NCBI RefSeq assembly: GCF_000192745.1
Contig: NC_015259.1
Span: 2,929,001-2,993,000 of the forward strand
From: Polymorphum gilvum SL003B-26A1
GTDB taxonomy: Bacteria > Pseudomonadota > Alphaproteobacteria > Rhizobiales > Stappiaceae
Direction: 5' to 3'
DNA: 64,000 bases
Translations under genes and position numbers: made by a program
Notes under the pieces: model-generated
The model's input: the letters and a program-made list of their open reading frames with translations, nothing else
Databases searched by the model: none
What the model was told of the DNA's origin: nothing
Shown here: positions 9,609 through 18,918 of the stretch, one piece after another
How the letters are laid out: every line of letters starts with the position of its first letter
Numbering within the stretch: position 1 is the first letter of the stretch

Positions 9609-9975
9609 GGGTCCCCCGTTGCGCGTGTTCTCCGCTCCGGCAGTACAAATCTTCCCTTAAGGCAGATTTAAAAAATGTATCGATAATTCCAACACTCGCA
9701 GGAATGACAAAGGGCGGCCCGAAGCCGCCCTTTGTCATTCCCGAAAGTGCTGACAACCGACAGCCTCTCCGGCGTCCTTCCGGCCAAGCGGAGCGCGAGC
9801 CGGAACCGGAGAGCCGCGGTGTCAACGATCTCAATGAAGGAGACCGGGAGGCCCCGGCTCACCGATCCCGCATCTGCGCTTCGCTGCGTGCGGGATGACG
9901 AACAGACGTTTGTCATCAAGCAGGGCGGCCCGAAGCCGCCCCTTCCCGTGTCCCGATGCGTCCGCGTGCCGCAGG
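9609..9975. repeat. intergenic palindromic repeat cluster
   Basis: This 367-base gap has no gene but several hairpin-forming units. A perfect inverted repeat with 18-base arms lies at 9701-9718 and 9724-9741 (loop CCGAA). A copy of its core (GGGCGGC-CCGAA-GCCGCCC) recurs at 9923-9941. Between them are AAGCGGAGCGCGAGCCGGA-like and CCCGCA...TGCGGG units (around 9770-9900). Such elements are a common class of dispersed intergenic repeats in alphaproteobacteria. The similar core in two places argues for a repeated unit rather than two unrelated terminators. Confidence 0.6.
9923..9941 (-). terminator. likely transcription terminator hairpin downstream of DAHP synthase
   Basis: A 7-bp GC stem (GGGCGGC / GCCGCCC) with a 5-base loop lies 35-53 bases beyond the stop codon of the DAHP synthase gene on its strand. 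It lacks a strong T-run, so termination efficiency is uncertain, and it doubles as part of the repeat cluster. Confidence 0.4.
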
Positions 9976-11358
9976 TCAGCCGTTCGCGGCGATCTTCTCG
10001 TGGTCCCGGCCGAGGCGTTCCTTCTTGAGGTTCTCCGCCAGCAGGAAGGCCAGTTCCAGCGCCTGGTCGGCGTTCAGCCTGGGGTCGCAATGGGTGTGGT
10101 AGCGGTCGCCGAGCTGGTCGGCGGTCAGCGCATGGGCGCCGCCGGTGCATTCGGTGACGTTGCGCCCGGTCATCTCGACATGGATGCCGCCCGCATGGGT
10201 GCCTTCCGCCCGGTGGACGGCGAAGAAGGCCTCGACCTCCTTCAGGATGCGGTCGAACGGCCGCGTCTTGTAGCCGCCGGCGGTGATCGTGTTGCCGTGC
10301 ATGGGATCGCAGGACCAGACCACGACCTTGCCTTCGCGCTGCACAGCCCGGATGAGCTGCGGCAGGTGGTCGAAAACCTTGTCGGCGCCGAAGCGCGCGA
10401 TCAGGGTCAGCCGGCCCGGTTCGTTGTCCGGGTTGAGGATGTCGATCAGCTGCAACAGGCCGTCCGGCGACAGCGACGGACCGCATTTCAGTCCGATCGG
10501 GTTCTTGATGCCGCGGAAGAACTCGACATGCGCGTGGTCGGGCTGGCGCGTGCGGTCGCCGATCCACAGCATGTGGCCGGAGGTCGCATACCAGTCGCCC
10601 GACGTGCTGTCGACGCGCGTCAGCGCCTGCTCGTAGCCGAGCAGCAGCGCCTCGTGGCTGGTGAAGAAATCGGTCGAGCGCAGTTGCGGCACGCTGTCGG
10701 GCGACACGCCGCAGGCGCGCATGAAGGCGAGCGATTCCGAGATGCGGTCGGCCAGTTCCTGATAGCGATGCGCCTGCGGGCTATCCTTGACGAAGCCAAG
10801 CATCCAGCGGTGCACCTGATCGAGGTTGGCGAAGCCGCCCTGGGCGAAGGCGCGCAGCAGGTTCAGCGTCGCCGCCGACTGGCGATAGGCCATCGACAGG
10901 CGTGCCGGATCCGGGGCGCGGCCCTCGGGCGTGAAGGCGATGTCGTTGACGATGTCACCGCGGTAGCTCGGCAATTCGACGTCGCCCTGCTTCTCGGTCG
11001 GCGCGGAGCGCGGCTTGGCGAACTGGCCGGCGATGCGGCCAACCTTGACCACCGGCTGCGACGCCGCATAAGTCAGCACGACCGCCATCTGGAGGAACAC
11101 GCGGAAGAAGTCGCGGATATGGTCGGGATGATGCTCGGCGAAGCTCTCCGCGCAGTCGCCGCCCTGCAGCAGGAAACCGCGGCCGGCCGCAACATCCGCA
11201 AGCTGGCGCTTGAGCGCGCGCGCCTCGCCTGCAAAAACCAGCGGCGGATAGGTCGACAGACGCTTCTCGACGTCCGCCAGGGCCTCCGTGTCGGGATAGT
11301 CCGGCACCTGCATGATCGGCTTCGATCTCCAGCTGTCCGGGGTCCACTTCTCCGCCAT
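9976..11358 (-). CDS. aroG: class II (plant-type) 3-deoxy-7-phosphoheptulonate synthase
   Basis: First step of the shikimate pathway: joins phosphoenolpyruvate and erythrose 4-phosphate to DAHP. The 460-residue protein has class II signatures from end to end: [19 protein letters not shown] at the start, [50 protein letters not shown] and [10 protein letters not shown] (metal and substrate residues). The start at 11358 follows an AGGAG ribosome site and matches the family N-terminus; an in-frame extension of 82 codons is discarded. It is divergent from the VIT-family gene with 184 bases between. Confidence 0.97.
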   Translation of the reverse strand: MAEKWTPDSWRSKPIMQVPDYPDTEALADVEKRLSTYPPLVFAGEARALKRQLADVAAGRGFLLQGGDCAESFAEHHPDHIRDFFRVFLQMAVVLTYAASQPVVKVGRIAGQFAKPRSAPTEKQGDVELPSYRGDIVNDIAFTPEGRAPDPARLSMAYRQSAATLNLLRAFAQGGFANLDQVHRWMLGFVKDSPQAHRYQELADRISESLAFMRACGVSPDSVPQLRSTDFFTSHEALLLGYEQALTRVDSTSGDWYATSGHMLWIGDRTRQPDHAHVEFFRGIKNPIGLKCGPSLSPDGLLQLIDILNPDNEPGRLTLIARFGADKVFDHLPQLIRAVQREGKVVVWSCDPMHGNTITAGGYKTRPFDRILKEVEAFFAVHRAEGTHAGGIHVEMTGRNVTECTGGAHALTADQLGDRYHTHCDPRLNADQALELAFLLAENLKKERLGRDHEKIAANG

Positions 11359-11542
11359 ACCACTCACTCCTGATACGGGTCCGGGCGCGTGCCTGTTTCT
11401 TCTGTCGTCCGGCCCGGGTAACGTCCTTGCGTTCCCTTCATCGCCTGTGGAGGAAACGTGCGGCCTTATACACGGGTCTTGCCGCCAAGACCACACTTCT
11501 GCGCTGCAGCCACCGCGAGCCGAAAGCCAGCAGGATGCCGTC

Positions 11543-12301
11543 ATGATGCGCCCGAAGGACCCGCCCCGCAACGGACTGGAGCACAGCCACGAGCCCGACG
11601 ACATCGCCGCAAGACTCGACGGCGGTCCCTCCGTCAGCTACCTGCGCGACTGGGTCTATGGCGGCATCGACGGTGCGGTGACCACCTTCGCCATCGTCGC
11701 CGGTTCGCTCGGCGCCAACCTCTCGGCCTCCATCGTGCTCATCCTCGGCCTGGCCAACCTGCTCGCCGACGGCTTCTCCATGGCCGCCGCCAACTACTCC
11801 GGCACCAAGGCGGAAACCGACGACTACCGGCGACTGAAGCGGGTGGAGGAAAAGCACATCGAACTCGAGCCGGAGGGCGAGCGCGAGGAGATCCGCCAGA
11901 TCTTCCGGGCCAAGGGCTACGAGGGCGAGGAACTGGAAGCGCTCGTCGCCATGATCACGTCCAGCCACAGGACCTGGATCGAGACCATGATGCTGGAGGA
12001 ATACGGCCTCTCGAAGGTGCAGCGCTCACCGCTCAGGGCCGCCCTTTCCACCTTCGCCGCCTTCGTCCTGTGCGGCGCCGTGCCGCTGCTGCCGTTCCTG
12101 TTCGGCGCCCCCGCCTCGGCCGGCCTGACGACCACGGTCATGACCGCGGCTGCATTCTTCGGCATCGGTTCGGCCAAGTCACGCTGGTCGACCCAGAGTT
12201 GGTACGCCTCGGGCCTGGAGACCACCGCCATCGGCATGTCGGCCGCTGGCATTGCCTGGCTCGTCGGCTATCTCCTGCACGGCGCCTTCGGCGTGGGGTG
12301 A
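11543..12301 (+). CDS. VIT1/CCC1-family metal transporter
   Basis: An inner-membrane protein of 252 residues resembling Fe/Mn transporters of the VIT1/CCC1 family. The first helix pair carries the family signature [20 protein letters not shown], followed by [18 protein letters not shown] hydrophilic Glu-rich loop (about residues 95-150; [16 protein letters not shown] and [11 protein letters not shown]) corresponds to the cytoplasmic metal-binding helices. Three further membrane segments end the protein. The ATG at 11543 is chosen over an in-frame start 77 codons upstream, which would run through the promoter region. It converges on the GGCT-like gene. Confidence 0.9.
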   Translation: MMRPKDPPRNGLEHSHEPDDIAARLDGGPSVSYLRDWVYGGIDGAVTTFAIVAGSLGANLSASIVLILGLANLLADGFSMAAANYSGTKAETDDYRRLKRVEEKHIELEPEGEREEIRQIFRAKGYEGEELEALVAMITSSHRTWIETMMLEEYGLSKVQRSPLRAALSTFAAFVLCGAVPLLPFLFGAPASAGLTTTVMTAAAFFGIGSAKSRWSTQSWYASGLETTAIGMSAAGIAWLVGYLLHGAFGVG

Positions 12302-12314
12302 GACGGCGGCCCGA

Positions 12315-12908
12315 TCAGCCGGCGCTGAGGTAGCGCACGCGCTGGTCCGACAGCAGGTCGTCGATCGCCTCGCGCAGGGCCGGGTCGAGCGCGATCGCGC
12401 GCGGGTACACCGGTGCGTCGCGGTCCTTCAGGATCGGCACGTGCCAGCCGTCGGTCGTCTGCAGGAAATGCACGATGCCGGCCTCGCCCCAGAAGGCGTG
12501 GAAGCCGGCCAGCACGCAGTCGAGATAACTCTGCAGGATCGGATGGTCGTCGTCGCCCCAGCCGTAGTGCTCGGGCCGCGAGCGGAACAGGAACATGTCC
12601 TGCGGCCCCGGCGCCGCGTCGGCGTCGTGGCGGAACGCGGCGCCGATGCCGTCGATCCGGTCGTATTTCCGCTCCCGCGCGAGCAGGGCGTCGAGGCCCT
12701 GCGCCGGCTCGTCGATCCGCACGCCGCGGAGGGTCGTGCCGGCGGCAGGCGCGACGGTCAGCGCGCAGACGCCGCGTCCGAGCTCACCCGTGCCCCAGAT
12801 GCGCCATTCGCGCACCCAGCCGGAAAGGCAGCCGGGCTGCGCCCTGGCGGCGGGGGCGAGGGTGCGCACGTTGACCAGAGAGCCGTAGCCGAAATAAGAC
12901 ATCGTCAT
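12315..12908 (-). CDS. gamma-glutamylcyclotransferase-fold protein
   Basis: A 197-residue protein of the GGCT/AIG2-like fold. The substrate-binding loop YFGYGSLVN is at the very N-terminus and the conserved acid that acts as general base is the Glu of LLARERKYDRI (about residue 78). Members release 5-oxoproline from gamma-glutamyl compounds such as glutathione breakdown products, but many relatives have no proven activity. It ends 13 bases from the VIT gene stop (convergent) and is divergent from the class V aminotransferase. Confidence 0.8.
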   Translation of the reverse strand: MTMSYFGYGSLVNVRTLAPAARAQPGCLSGWVREWRIWGTGELGRGVCALTVAPAAGTTLRGVRIDEPAQGLDALLARERKYDRIDGIGAAFRHDADAAPGPQDMFLFRSRPEHYGWGDDDHPILQSYLDCVLAGFHAFWGEAGIVHFLQTTDGWHVPILKDRDAPVYPRAIALDPALREAIDDLLSDQRVRYLSAG

Positions 12909-12994
12909 AGGCCGGACTCTCTATCCCCGCCGGCCGGCGGCGTCCAGATCCGCCGCGACGATGCCCGCGTCGCCTCAGCATGGAGTGTGCCGTC

Positions 12995-14185
12995 ATGACC
13001 CCGCCGTCCCTGACCGCCGAAGACGTCGACCGGCTGCGCGCCGACACGCCGGGCTGCGCCGGCCTGATCCATTTCAACAACGCCGGCACCGGGCTTGCTC
13101 CCGCCCCGGTGCTCGACGCGGTCAAGCGCCACCTCGACCTGGAGGCCGAGATCGGCGGCTACGAGGCCCACGCGCGCGCCGAACCGGCATGCCAGGCCTT
13201 CTACACGCAGATCGCCGCCCTGCTAGGCGCCTCGCCGGCCGAGATCGCCTTCGTCGAGAACGCCACTCGCGCCTGGGACATGGCGTTCTACGGCATTTCC
13301 TTCCGCCCCGGCGACCGGGTGATCACCGGCCGGGCCGAATATGTCTCCAACTACGTCGCCCTCCTGCAGATGAAGCAGCGCGCGGGCATCGAGATCGACC
13401 TTGTCGAGGACGATGCCGACGGCCAGATCGACCTCAAGGCGCTGGAGGCCGCCATCGGGCCGCGCACGCGGCTGATTGCGCTGACCCACGTCCCGACCAA
13501 CGGCGGCCTGATCAACCCGGCCGAGGAGGTCGGGGCGATCGCCCGCCGGCACGGCGTGCTCTACCTGCTCGACGCCTGCCAGTCGGCCGGCCAGCTCGCC
13601 CTCGACGTCAGGGCGATCGGCTGCCACATGCTGTCGGGCACGGGGCGCAAGTACCTGCGCGGCCCGCGCGGCACCGGCTTCCTCTATGTCGCCGGCGAAG
13701 CGCTGGACGCAATCGAGCCGCCGTTCGTCGACCTGGAGGCGACGACCTGGATCGACGCCGACCGGTACGAACTGGTGCCCGGCGCGAGGCGATTCGAAAA
13801 CTGGGAGCGCTACGTCGCCGGCCAGATCGGCCTTGGCGTCGCCGCCACCCATGCCAACGCCCTCGGCATGGAGCGGCTTGAGACCCGCATCCTCGGCCTC
13901 GGCGCCCTGCTGCGCGCCGGCCTCGCCGCGCTTGCCGGCGTTTCCGTCCACGACAAGGGCCGGCGCAAGGGCGGCATCGTCACCTTCCTGGTCGAGGGCG
14001 AGGATCCGGAAGCGACCAGGGCGCGGCTTGCCCGCCAGGCGATCAACGTGTCGGTCACCAGCGCCTCCTCCTCGCGCATCGACCTGCCGCACCGCGGCCT
14101 CGAAGCGCTGGTGCGCGCCTCGGTGCACGCCTTCAACACCGAGGCCGAGGTCGACCGCTTCCTCAAGGCGGTGCGCGACCGCTGA
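12995..14185 (+). CDS. class V aminotransferase-fold PLP enzyme
   Basis: A 396-residue fold-type I PLP enzyme of the NifS/SufS-like aminotransferase class V. Visible motifs: [10 protein letters not shown] near the N-terminus, [14 protein letters not shown] (phosphate loop), [27 protein letters not shown] (cofactor Asp) and [21 protein letters not shown] with the PLP-binding Lys. There is no active-site Cys loop typical of cysteine desulfurases, so an aminotransferase, epimerase or lyase activity is more likely. The ATG at 12995 is preferred because GGAG lies about 9 bases before it; an alternative ATG is at 12980. The substrate is unknown. Confidence 0.85.
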   Translation: MTPPSLTAEDVDRLRADTPGCAGLIHFNNAGTGLAPAPVLDAVKRHLDLEAEIGGYEAHARAEPACQAFYTQIAALLGASPAEIAFVENATRAWDMAFYGISFRPGDRVITGRAEYVSNYVALLQMKQRAGIEIDLVEDDADGQIDLKALEAAIGPRTRLIALTHVPTNGGLINPAEEVGAIARRHGVLYLLDACQSAGQLALDVRAIGCHMLSGTGRKYLRGPRGTGFLYVAGEALDAIEPPFVDLEATTWIDADRYELVPGARRFENWERYVAGQIGLGVAATHANALGMERLETRILGLGALLRAGLAALAGVSVHDKGRRKGGIVTFLVEGEDPEATRARLARQAINVSVTSASSSRIDLPHRGLEALVRASVHAFNTEAEVDRFLKAVRDR

Positions 14186-14384
14186 CGGCCGCATCGCCCG
14201 CCAAGCGCGTAGCGATGCGGCGGCCTGCACGTTAAAGATTGTGCCGGTTAAGGCTCCGTTTGCCACGCTTTCCCATGGGATTTTAACCGATGGTCGCTAG
14301 GGTGGCCGACGTTCCGGACGACCGGCGGATCGACACTGCCTGCAAAAGGCGGAACCGCCGGCGCGGACGAGCCGAGGGGCCCAG

Positions 14385-15902
14385 TTGGTGAAGACACTCG
14401 CCGCACAAGACCGTGCCACCGCGCGCTGGCGGACCCTGCGCATCTCGACCCTGGTCTATTGCCTCGCGGCGCTGCTGATCGCGCTGGCCACCGCGTCGCT
14501 CGCCTTCGTCGGCCAGATCGCCTCGCGCGAGGCCAACGACCAGGCCACCGCCAACGAACTGCGCCTGTTCGACAACGCCCTGCGCGACCGCATGCTCCTG
14601 CTCGCCCGCGACCAGCTGACCGTCGCGCGCGGGGACCGCTCGGTCGCCAACATCGCCCTGCGCTTCAACCCCGGCTTCGTGCGCTACGAATTCGTCGATT
14701 CGCTGTGGTACGAGTTCAGCCACAACCGCATCTTCCTGGTCGATCCGCGTGGCTCGTTGCTGGCAGAGGCGCGCGAGCACGAGGTCGACTTCAGCCGTCG
14801 CATCCTCGCTCCTGGAGGGGCCCTTCAGGTCATCGCAACGAATGCGGCAGCGCACTACCTGGCCAACCGGATCGCGATCGGCGACGGCTTCGGCCAGAAG
14901 AGCGTGCAGGGAGCGCGCGTCGACGAGGTCGCCGAGTTCGCCTATGCCATGGTCGACGGCAAGCCGGCGCTGATCAGCGCCATGCCGATCGTGCCCGACG
15001 ACGGCGAAGTCGTCCTGCCTGACGGACCTCCGGTCGTACTCATGTCGGCGAAGTTCATCGACGACACGCTGGTCGAAGAGCTCAACGCCCAACTGTCCTT
15101 CCCCGACATGACCTTCACGGCCGGCGCAGGGGGCTTGCCCGAGGGCGTCGTCGGCCGGGCGCTCGTCGCCGCCAACGGCATGCCGATCGGCCTGTTCCGC
15201 TGGACCGGCGACACGCCGGGCCAGCATATCTGGTCGGTCGTCGTGCCGGTCATCCTGCTCCTCGGCGGGCTGATCGCGGCTGCCGCCATCGGCGTCGCCT
15301 GGAAGATCGGAACCCTGTCGACCGCACTGGAGGAAAGCGAGCGCGACAACCGCCATCGCGCCCGCCACGACCAGCTGACCGGCCTCGCCAACCGGCTGCA
15401 GTTCTCAGCGTGCCTGGACGGGGCCGTCGCGGGCCTGCCGCGCCAGCCCTTCGCGCTGATCGCCTGCGACCTCGACCGCTTCAAGGCGGTCAACGACACC
15501 TACGGCCATGCCGCCGGCGACGCCGTGATCCGCACCGTGGCCGAGCGCCTGTCCGCCACCGTCGGCGCTGCGGGCGTGGTCGGCCGCATCGGCGGCGACG
15601 AATTCGTCATCCTCGTCCACGGTTTCGCCGACCGGCCCCGACTGATGGTGCTGGCCCAGCAGATCCTCGCCGGATTGCGCCTACCCGTCACGCTCGGCGA
15701 CGGCAAGGCCGCCGATATCGGCATCAGCCTCGGCATTGCCCGCGCGCCCGGCTGCGCCGCCACCGGGGAAGGCCTTATGGCGGCCGCCGACCGGGCCCTC
15801 TATGCCGCCAAGGCGCGCGGCCGCGGCCTTGCGGTGTTCGCCGAGGACCCCGACGACAATCCGCTCGACCATGCGCCGCCGCGCATCTCGGATGCCGCCT
15901 GA
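14385..15902 (+). CDS. CHASE4-GGDEF diguanylate cyclase
   Basis: A membrane-bound c-di-GMP synthase of 505 residues. Order: cytoplasmic N-terminus, membrane helix (about 22-44), periplasmic CHASE4 sensor (about 60-255; RDRMLLLARDQLTVARGD and NRIFLVDPRGSL), second helix (about 275-298), then GGDEF domain (about 325-485) with RHDQLTGLANR and an intact GGDEF in GRIGGDEFVILV. The RxxD inhibitory site normally five residues before GGDEF is not present. No EAL domain follows, unlike many CHASE4 proteins. The start is TTG at 14385 or GTG three bases later. The ligand of CHASE4 is unknown. Confidence 0.93.
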   Translation: MVKTLAAQDRATARWRTLRISTLVYCLAALLIALATASLAFVGQIASREANDQATANELRLFDNALRDRMLLLARDQLTVARGDRSVANIALRFNPGFVRYEFVDSLWYEFSHNRIFLVDPRGSLLAEAREHEVDFSRRILAPGGALQVIATNAAAHYLANRIAIGDGFGQKSVQGARVDEVAEFAYAMVDGKPALISAMPIVPDDGEVVLPDGPPVVLMSAKFIDDTLVEELNAQLSFPDMTFTAGAGGLPEGVVGRALVAANGMPIGLFRWTGDTPGQHIWSVVVPVILLLGGLIAAAAIGVAWKIGTLSTALEESERDNRHRARHDQLTGLANRLQFSACLDGAVAGLPRQPFALIACDLDRFKAVNDTYGHAAGDAVIRTVAERLSATVGAAGVVGRIGGDEFVILVHGFADRPRLMVLAQQILAGLRLPVTLGDGKAADIGISLGIARAPGCAATGEGLMAAADRALYAAKARGRGLAVFAEDPDDNPLDHAPPRISDAA

Positions 15903-15933
15903 CCGCGCCTGGATCGGGCGACTTGGGGCCTTG

Positions 15934-17310
15934 TCAGCCGCGCAGGCGTTCGCTCGGCTCGCGCATCGTGACCAGTTCCTCGGCCGCGGTCGGGTGCACG
16001 GCCACGGTGCGGTCGAAGTCCGCCTTGGTGGCGCCCATCGACAGCGTGATACCGAGCACCTGGGCCAGTTCGCCCGCGTCCGGCCCCATGATGTGAACGC
16101 CGAGCACCTTGTCGGTGTCCGCATCGACGATCATCTTCATCAGCATCTTCTCGTCGCGCCCGGACAGGGTGTGCTTCATCGGCCGGAACGAGGTCCTATA
16201 GATGTCGAGGTTGGGCGTGCGCGCCAGCGCCTCGTCCTGGGTCAGGCCGACGGTGCCGAGTTCGGGCTGGGAAAACACCGCAGTCGCGATCAGGCTGTGG
16301 TCGACGCTCCAGTCGCGACCGCCGAACACGGTGTCGGCGAAGGCATGGCCCTCGCGGATGGCGACCGGCGTCAGGTTGGCGCGGTCGGTGACGTCGCCGA
16401 CCGCATAGATCGACGGCACCGAAGTCTGCGAGCGGGCGTCGACCTTGATCGCTCCGCCGGGGCCGACCTCGACGCCGGCCTTGTCCAGGCCGAGCCCCGC
16501 GATGTTCGGTCGCCGGCCGATGGCAAACAGGATCTGGTCGGCGACCAGCGTCTCGCCCCCCCTCGTGCGCCCGCTCAGCGTCCCGTCAGGGGCCTTCGAA
16601 ATCTCCGCGAAGGTGTCGTTGCACAGAACCTTGACGCCCTTCTTCGCCATTTCCTCATGCACCGCGGTGCGCAGGTCCATGTCGAAGCCGCGCAGGATCT
16701 CCGGCCCGCGGTAGATCAGCGTCGTGTCGCAGCCCAGTCCGTTGAAGATGCCGGCGAACTCGACCGCGATGTAGCCGCCGCCGGCGACCACGACGCGCTG
16801 CGGCAGGTCGGCAAGATGGAACGCCTCGTTGGAGGTGATCACGTGCTCGCCGCCCGGCAGGTCGGCGTCGACGTTCGGGGTGGCTCCGACCGCGATCAGA
16901 ATGTATTTCGCGCGCAGGGTCTTGTCGGTCGACAGCAGGCGGACCGTGTGCGCATCCTCGATCACCGCGCGTGTATCGTGCAGTTCGACGCCCGCGCGCT
17001 CCAGGTTGCGCCGATAGATGCCTTCCAGCCGGGCGATCTCGCGATCCTTGGCCTCGACCAGCCGCTCCCAGGAGAAGCGGCGCTCGCCGACGTTCCAGCC
17101 GAAGCCGGCCGCGTCCTCGAACTCCTCGGAGAATTTCGAGGCATAGACGAACAGCTTCTTGGGCACGCAGCCGCGGATCACGCAGGTGCCGCCGTAGCGG
17201 TATTCCTCGGCGATACCGACGCGCGCGCCATGGCCGGCCGCGATGCGCGCCGCGCGCACGCCGCCGGAGCCGCCTCCGATGACGAACAGATCGTAGTCGA
17301 AGTCGCTCAT
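15934..17310 (-). CDS. gor: glutathione-disulfide reductase
   Basis: Cytoplasmic FAD enzyme of 458 residues that reduces oxidised glutathione with NADPH. Motifs: FAD-binding DLFVIGGGSGGVRAARIAA, the redox disulfide GGTCVIRGCVPKK, NADPH-binding VVAGGGYIAVEFAGI, and the C-terminal HPTAAEE with the catalytic His-Glu pair. The ATG at 17310 has an AGGGGG ribosome site and places the FAD motif at the usual distance. It ends a three-gene minus-strand run rpiA-DUF2059-gor that is conserved in Hyphomicrobiales. Confidence 0.96.
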   Translation of the reverse strand: MSDFDYDLFVIGGGSGGVRAARIAAGHGARVGIAEEYRYGGTCVIRGCVPKKLFVYASKFSEEFEDAAGFGWNVGERRFSWERLVEAKDREIARLEGIYRRNLERAGVELHDTRAVIEDAHTVRLLSTDKTLRAKYILIAVGATPNVDADLPGGEHVITSNEAFHLADLPQRVVVAGGGYIAVEFAGIFNGLGCDTTLIYRGPEILRGFDMDLRTAVHEEMAKKGVKVLCNDTFAEISKAPDGTLSGRTRGGETLVADQILFAIGRRPNIAGLGLDKAGVEVGPGGAIKVDARSQTSVPSIYAVGDVTDRANLTPVAIREGHAFADTVFGGRDWSVDHSLIATAVFSQPELGTVGLTQDEALARTPNLDIYRTSFRPMKHTLSGRDEKMLMKMIVDADTDKVLGVHIMGPDAGELAQVLGITLSMGATKADFDRTVAVHPTAAEELVTMREPSERLRG

Positions 17311-17389
17311 GCTGCCCCCTGGGCTCAATTGGACCGAAGGTTGCCGCGCGGCGGCGGCCTGCGCGGCGGCGGCCTGCTCGGCGGCGCCG

Positions 17390-17908
17390 TTACTGGTTGG
17401 TCGCCGCGCCGCGCTTTTCCAGTTCCTCGCGCACCATGGCGACCATTTCCGTCGACAGCCGGTCCTGCCACTGGCGCGCCGCGCCGATCGACAGTGCCGT
17501 CAGTTCCGGCGCCATGCTGGTCAACTTCTTTCCAAGGTCGGACTCGTAGAATTCGCCGATCTTGTTCAGCTCGTCTTCGGTGAGCCGGCGGGCCCACACC
17601 TCGTAGACGGTCCTGTTCAGTTCCGAACGGCGGTCGGCCAGCTTGAGCGCGACCTCGGTGGTCACCTCGTCGATGATCGGCGTCAGCGCCGGATCGGCGC
17701 GCACGAACACGGTCTTGGTCTGGTCGGCCAGGATCGGCAGGATCTCGTCGAAGGAGGACAGCGCGCCGGCGCCGACGACGGCGCGGCGGGCGGCGGCCAG
17801 GTGCGATTGGCTGATCTCCTGGGCGACGGCCTGCGGCACGCTCAGGCCGCCGGCGACCATCGCGGCAACCATCAGCGGCAGGACCGTAAAGAAATGCTTC
17901 CGTTTCAT
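17390..17908 (-). CDS. DUF2059 domain exported protein
   Basis: A 172-residue protein with a signal peptide (MKRKHFFTVLPLMVAAMVAG...AVA) and an all-helical DUF2059 domain (about 60-160; RRLTEDELNKIGEFYESDLGKKL). Function unknown; the gene is regularly found between rpiA and gor in rhizobia-related genomes, as here. The ATG at 17908 follows a GGAG ribosome site and begins the signal peptide. Confidence 0.88.
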   Translation of the reverse strand: MKRKHFFTVLPLMVAAMVAGGLSVPQAVAQEISQSHLAAARRAVVGAGALSSFDEILPILADQTKTVFVRADPALTPIIDEVTTEVALKLADRRSELNRTVYEVWARRLTEDELNKIGEFYESDLGKKLTSMAPELTALSIGAARQWQDRLSTEMVAMVREELEKRGAATNQ

Positions 17909-17989
17909 GTTCGAACTCCGTTGCCCTTGGCTTGTCATCTCGTGCGTCGATCTTCGTGCGTCGATCCGGTGCGGCGGCCTTTCGGGCGG

Positions 17990-18682
17990 TCAGGCGCGCG
18001 TGACCGTCGCGACGCCGTCCGGACCGGCGACGTAGGCCTTGCTCGCCAGGCCGATGAACAGCCCGTGCTCGGCCACGCCCGGAATCGCGACCAGCGCGGC
18101 GGCCAGCGCGGCCGGCGCGCGGATCTCGGTCAGCGCCGCGTCGAGGATGTAGTGGCCGCTGTCTGTGACGAAAGGATGGTCGTCGCCGCCGCGCAGACTG
18201 AGCGCACCGGACAAGCCGAGATCGGCGAACACCTTCTCCACCGCCCGCCAGGTCGCGCCGAGGCCGAACGGGACCACCTCGATCGGCAGCGGGAAACCGC
18301 CCAGCACCGGCACCAGCTTGCTGGCGTCGGCGATCACGACCATGCGCTGCGAGGCGGCCGCGACGATCTTCTCGCGCAGCAGCGCGCCGCCGCCGCCCTT
18401 GATCAGGTTCATCTGCGGGTCGATCTCGTCGGCGCCGTCGACGGTCAGGTCGAGGCTCGGCAGATGGTCGAGCGTGGTCATCTGGATGCCCTCGCTGCGG
18501 GCCAGCGTCTCCGTGCGCTCGGAGGTCGGCACGCCGACCACGTCAAGGCCGTCGCGCACGCGCGCGCCGAGGGCGCGGATGAAATGCTCGGCCGTCGAGC
18601 CGGTGCCGATGCCGAGCTTCATGCCCGGACGGACATCCTCGAGCGCCTTTTCGGCGGCCATGCGCTTCCATGCGTCGCTCAT
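17990..18682 (-). CDS. rpiA: ribose-5-phosphate isomerase A
   Basis: Interconverts ribose 5-phosphate and ribulose 5-phosphate in the pentose phosphate pathway. The 230-residue protein carries the RpiA signatures [40 protein letters not shown] (the first part holds the catalytic Asp, the second the Lys region) and [13 protein letters not shown]. The ATG at 18682 has a GAGGGA ribosome site; a 32-codon upstream in-frame extension is discarded. First gene of the rpiA-DUF2059-gor run. Confidence 0.97.
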   Translation of the reverse strand: MSDAWKRMAAEKALEDVRPGMKLGIGTGSTAEHFIRALGARVRDGLDVVGVPTSERTETLARSEGIQMTTLDHLPSLDLTVDGADEIDPQMNLIKGGGGALLREKIVAAASQRMVVIADASKLVPVLGGFPLPIEVVPFGLGATWRAVEKVFADLGLSGALSLRGGDDHPFVTDSGHYILDAALTEIRAPAALAAALVAIPGVAEHGLFIGLASKAYVAGPDGVATVTRA

Positions 18683-18918
18683 GCTTCCCTCGTCCTGCTG
18701 CGGTCGCCGCGTCCGGCAAAGTCGGACTTGAGGCCGGCCGGCCGCATCCGCGGGCCGGCAGATCCGGCTGATTAGCATGCCGTTCCGGACAGGGCAAAGG
18801 TGAACTGGCAGGGGAAATCGACATCCCGGACAATCATACTTTCGTATAGTTTAACAGTCCATTCAGCATCGTATTTCAAAATACCGCCGGGACGAAACGC
18901 TGCGAACGGAAAAACAAG

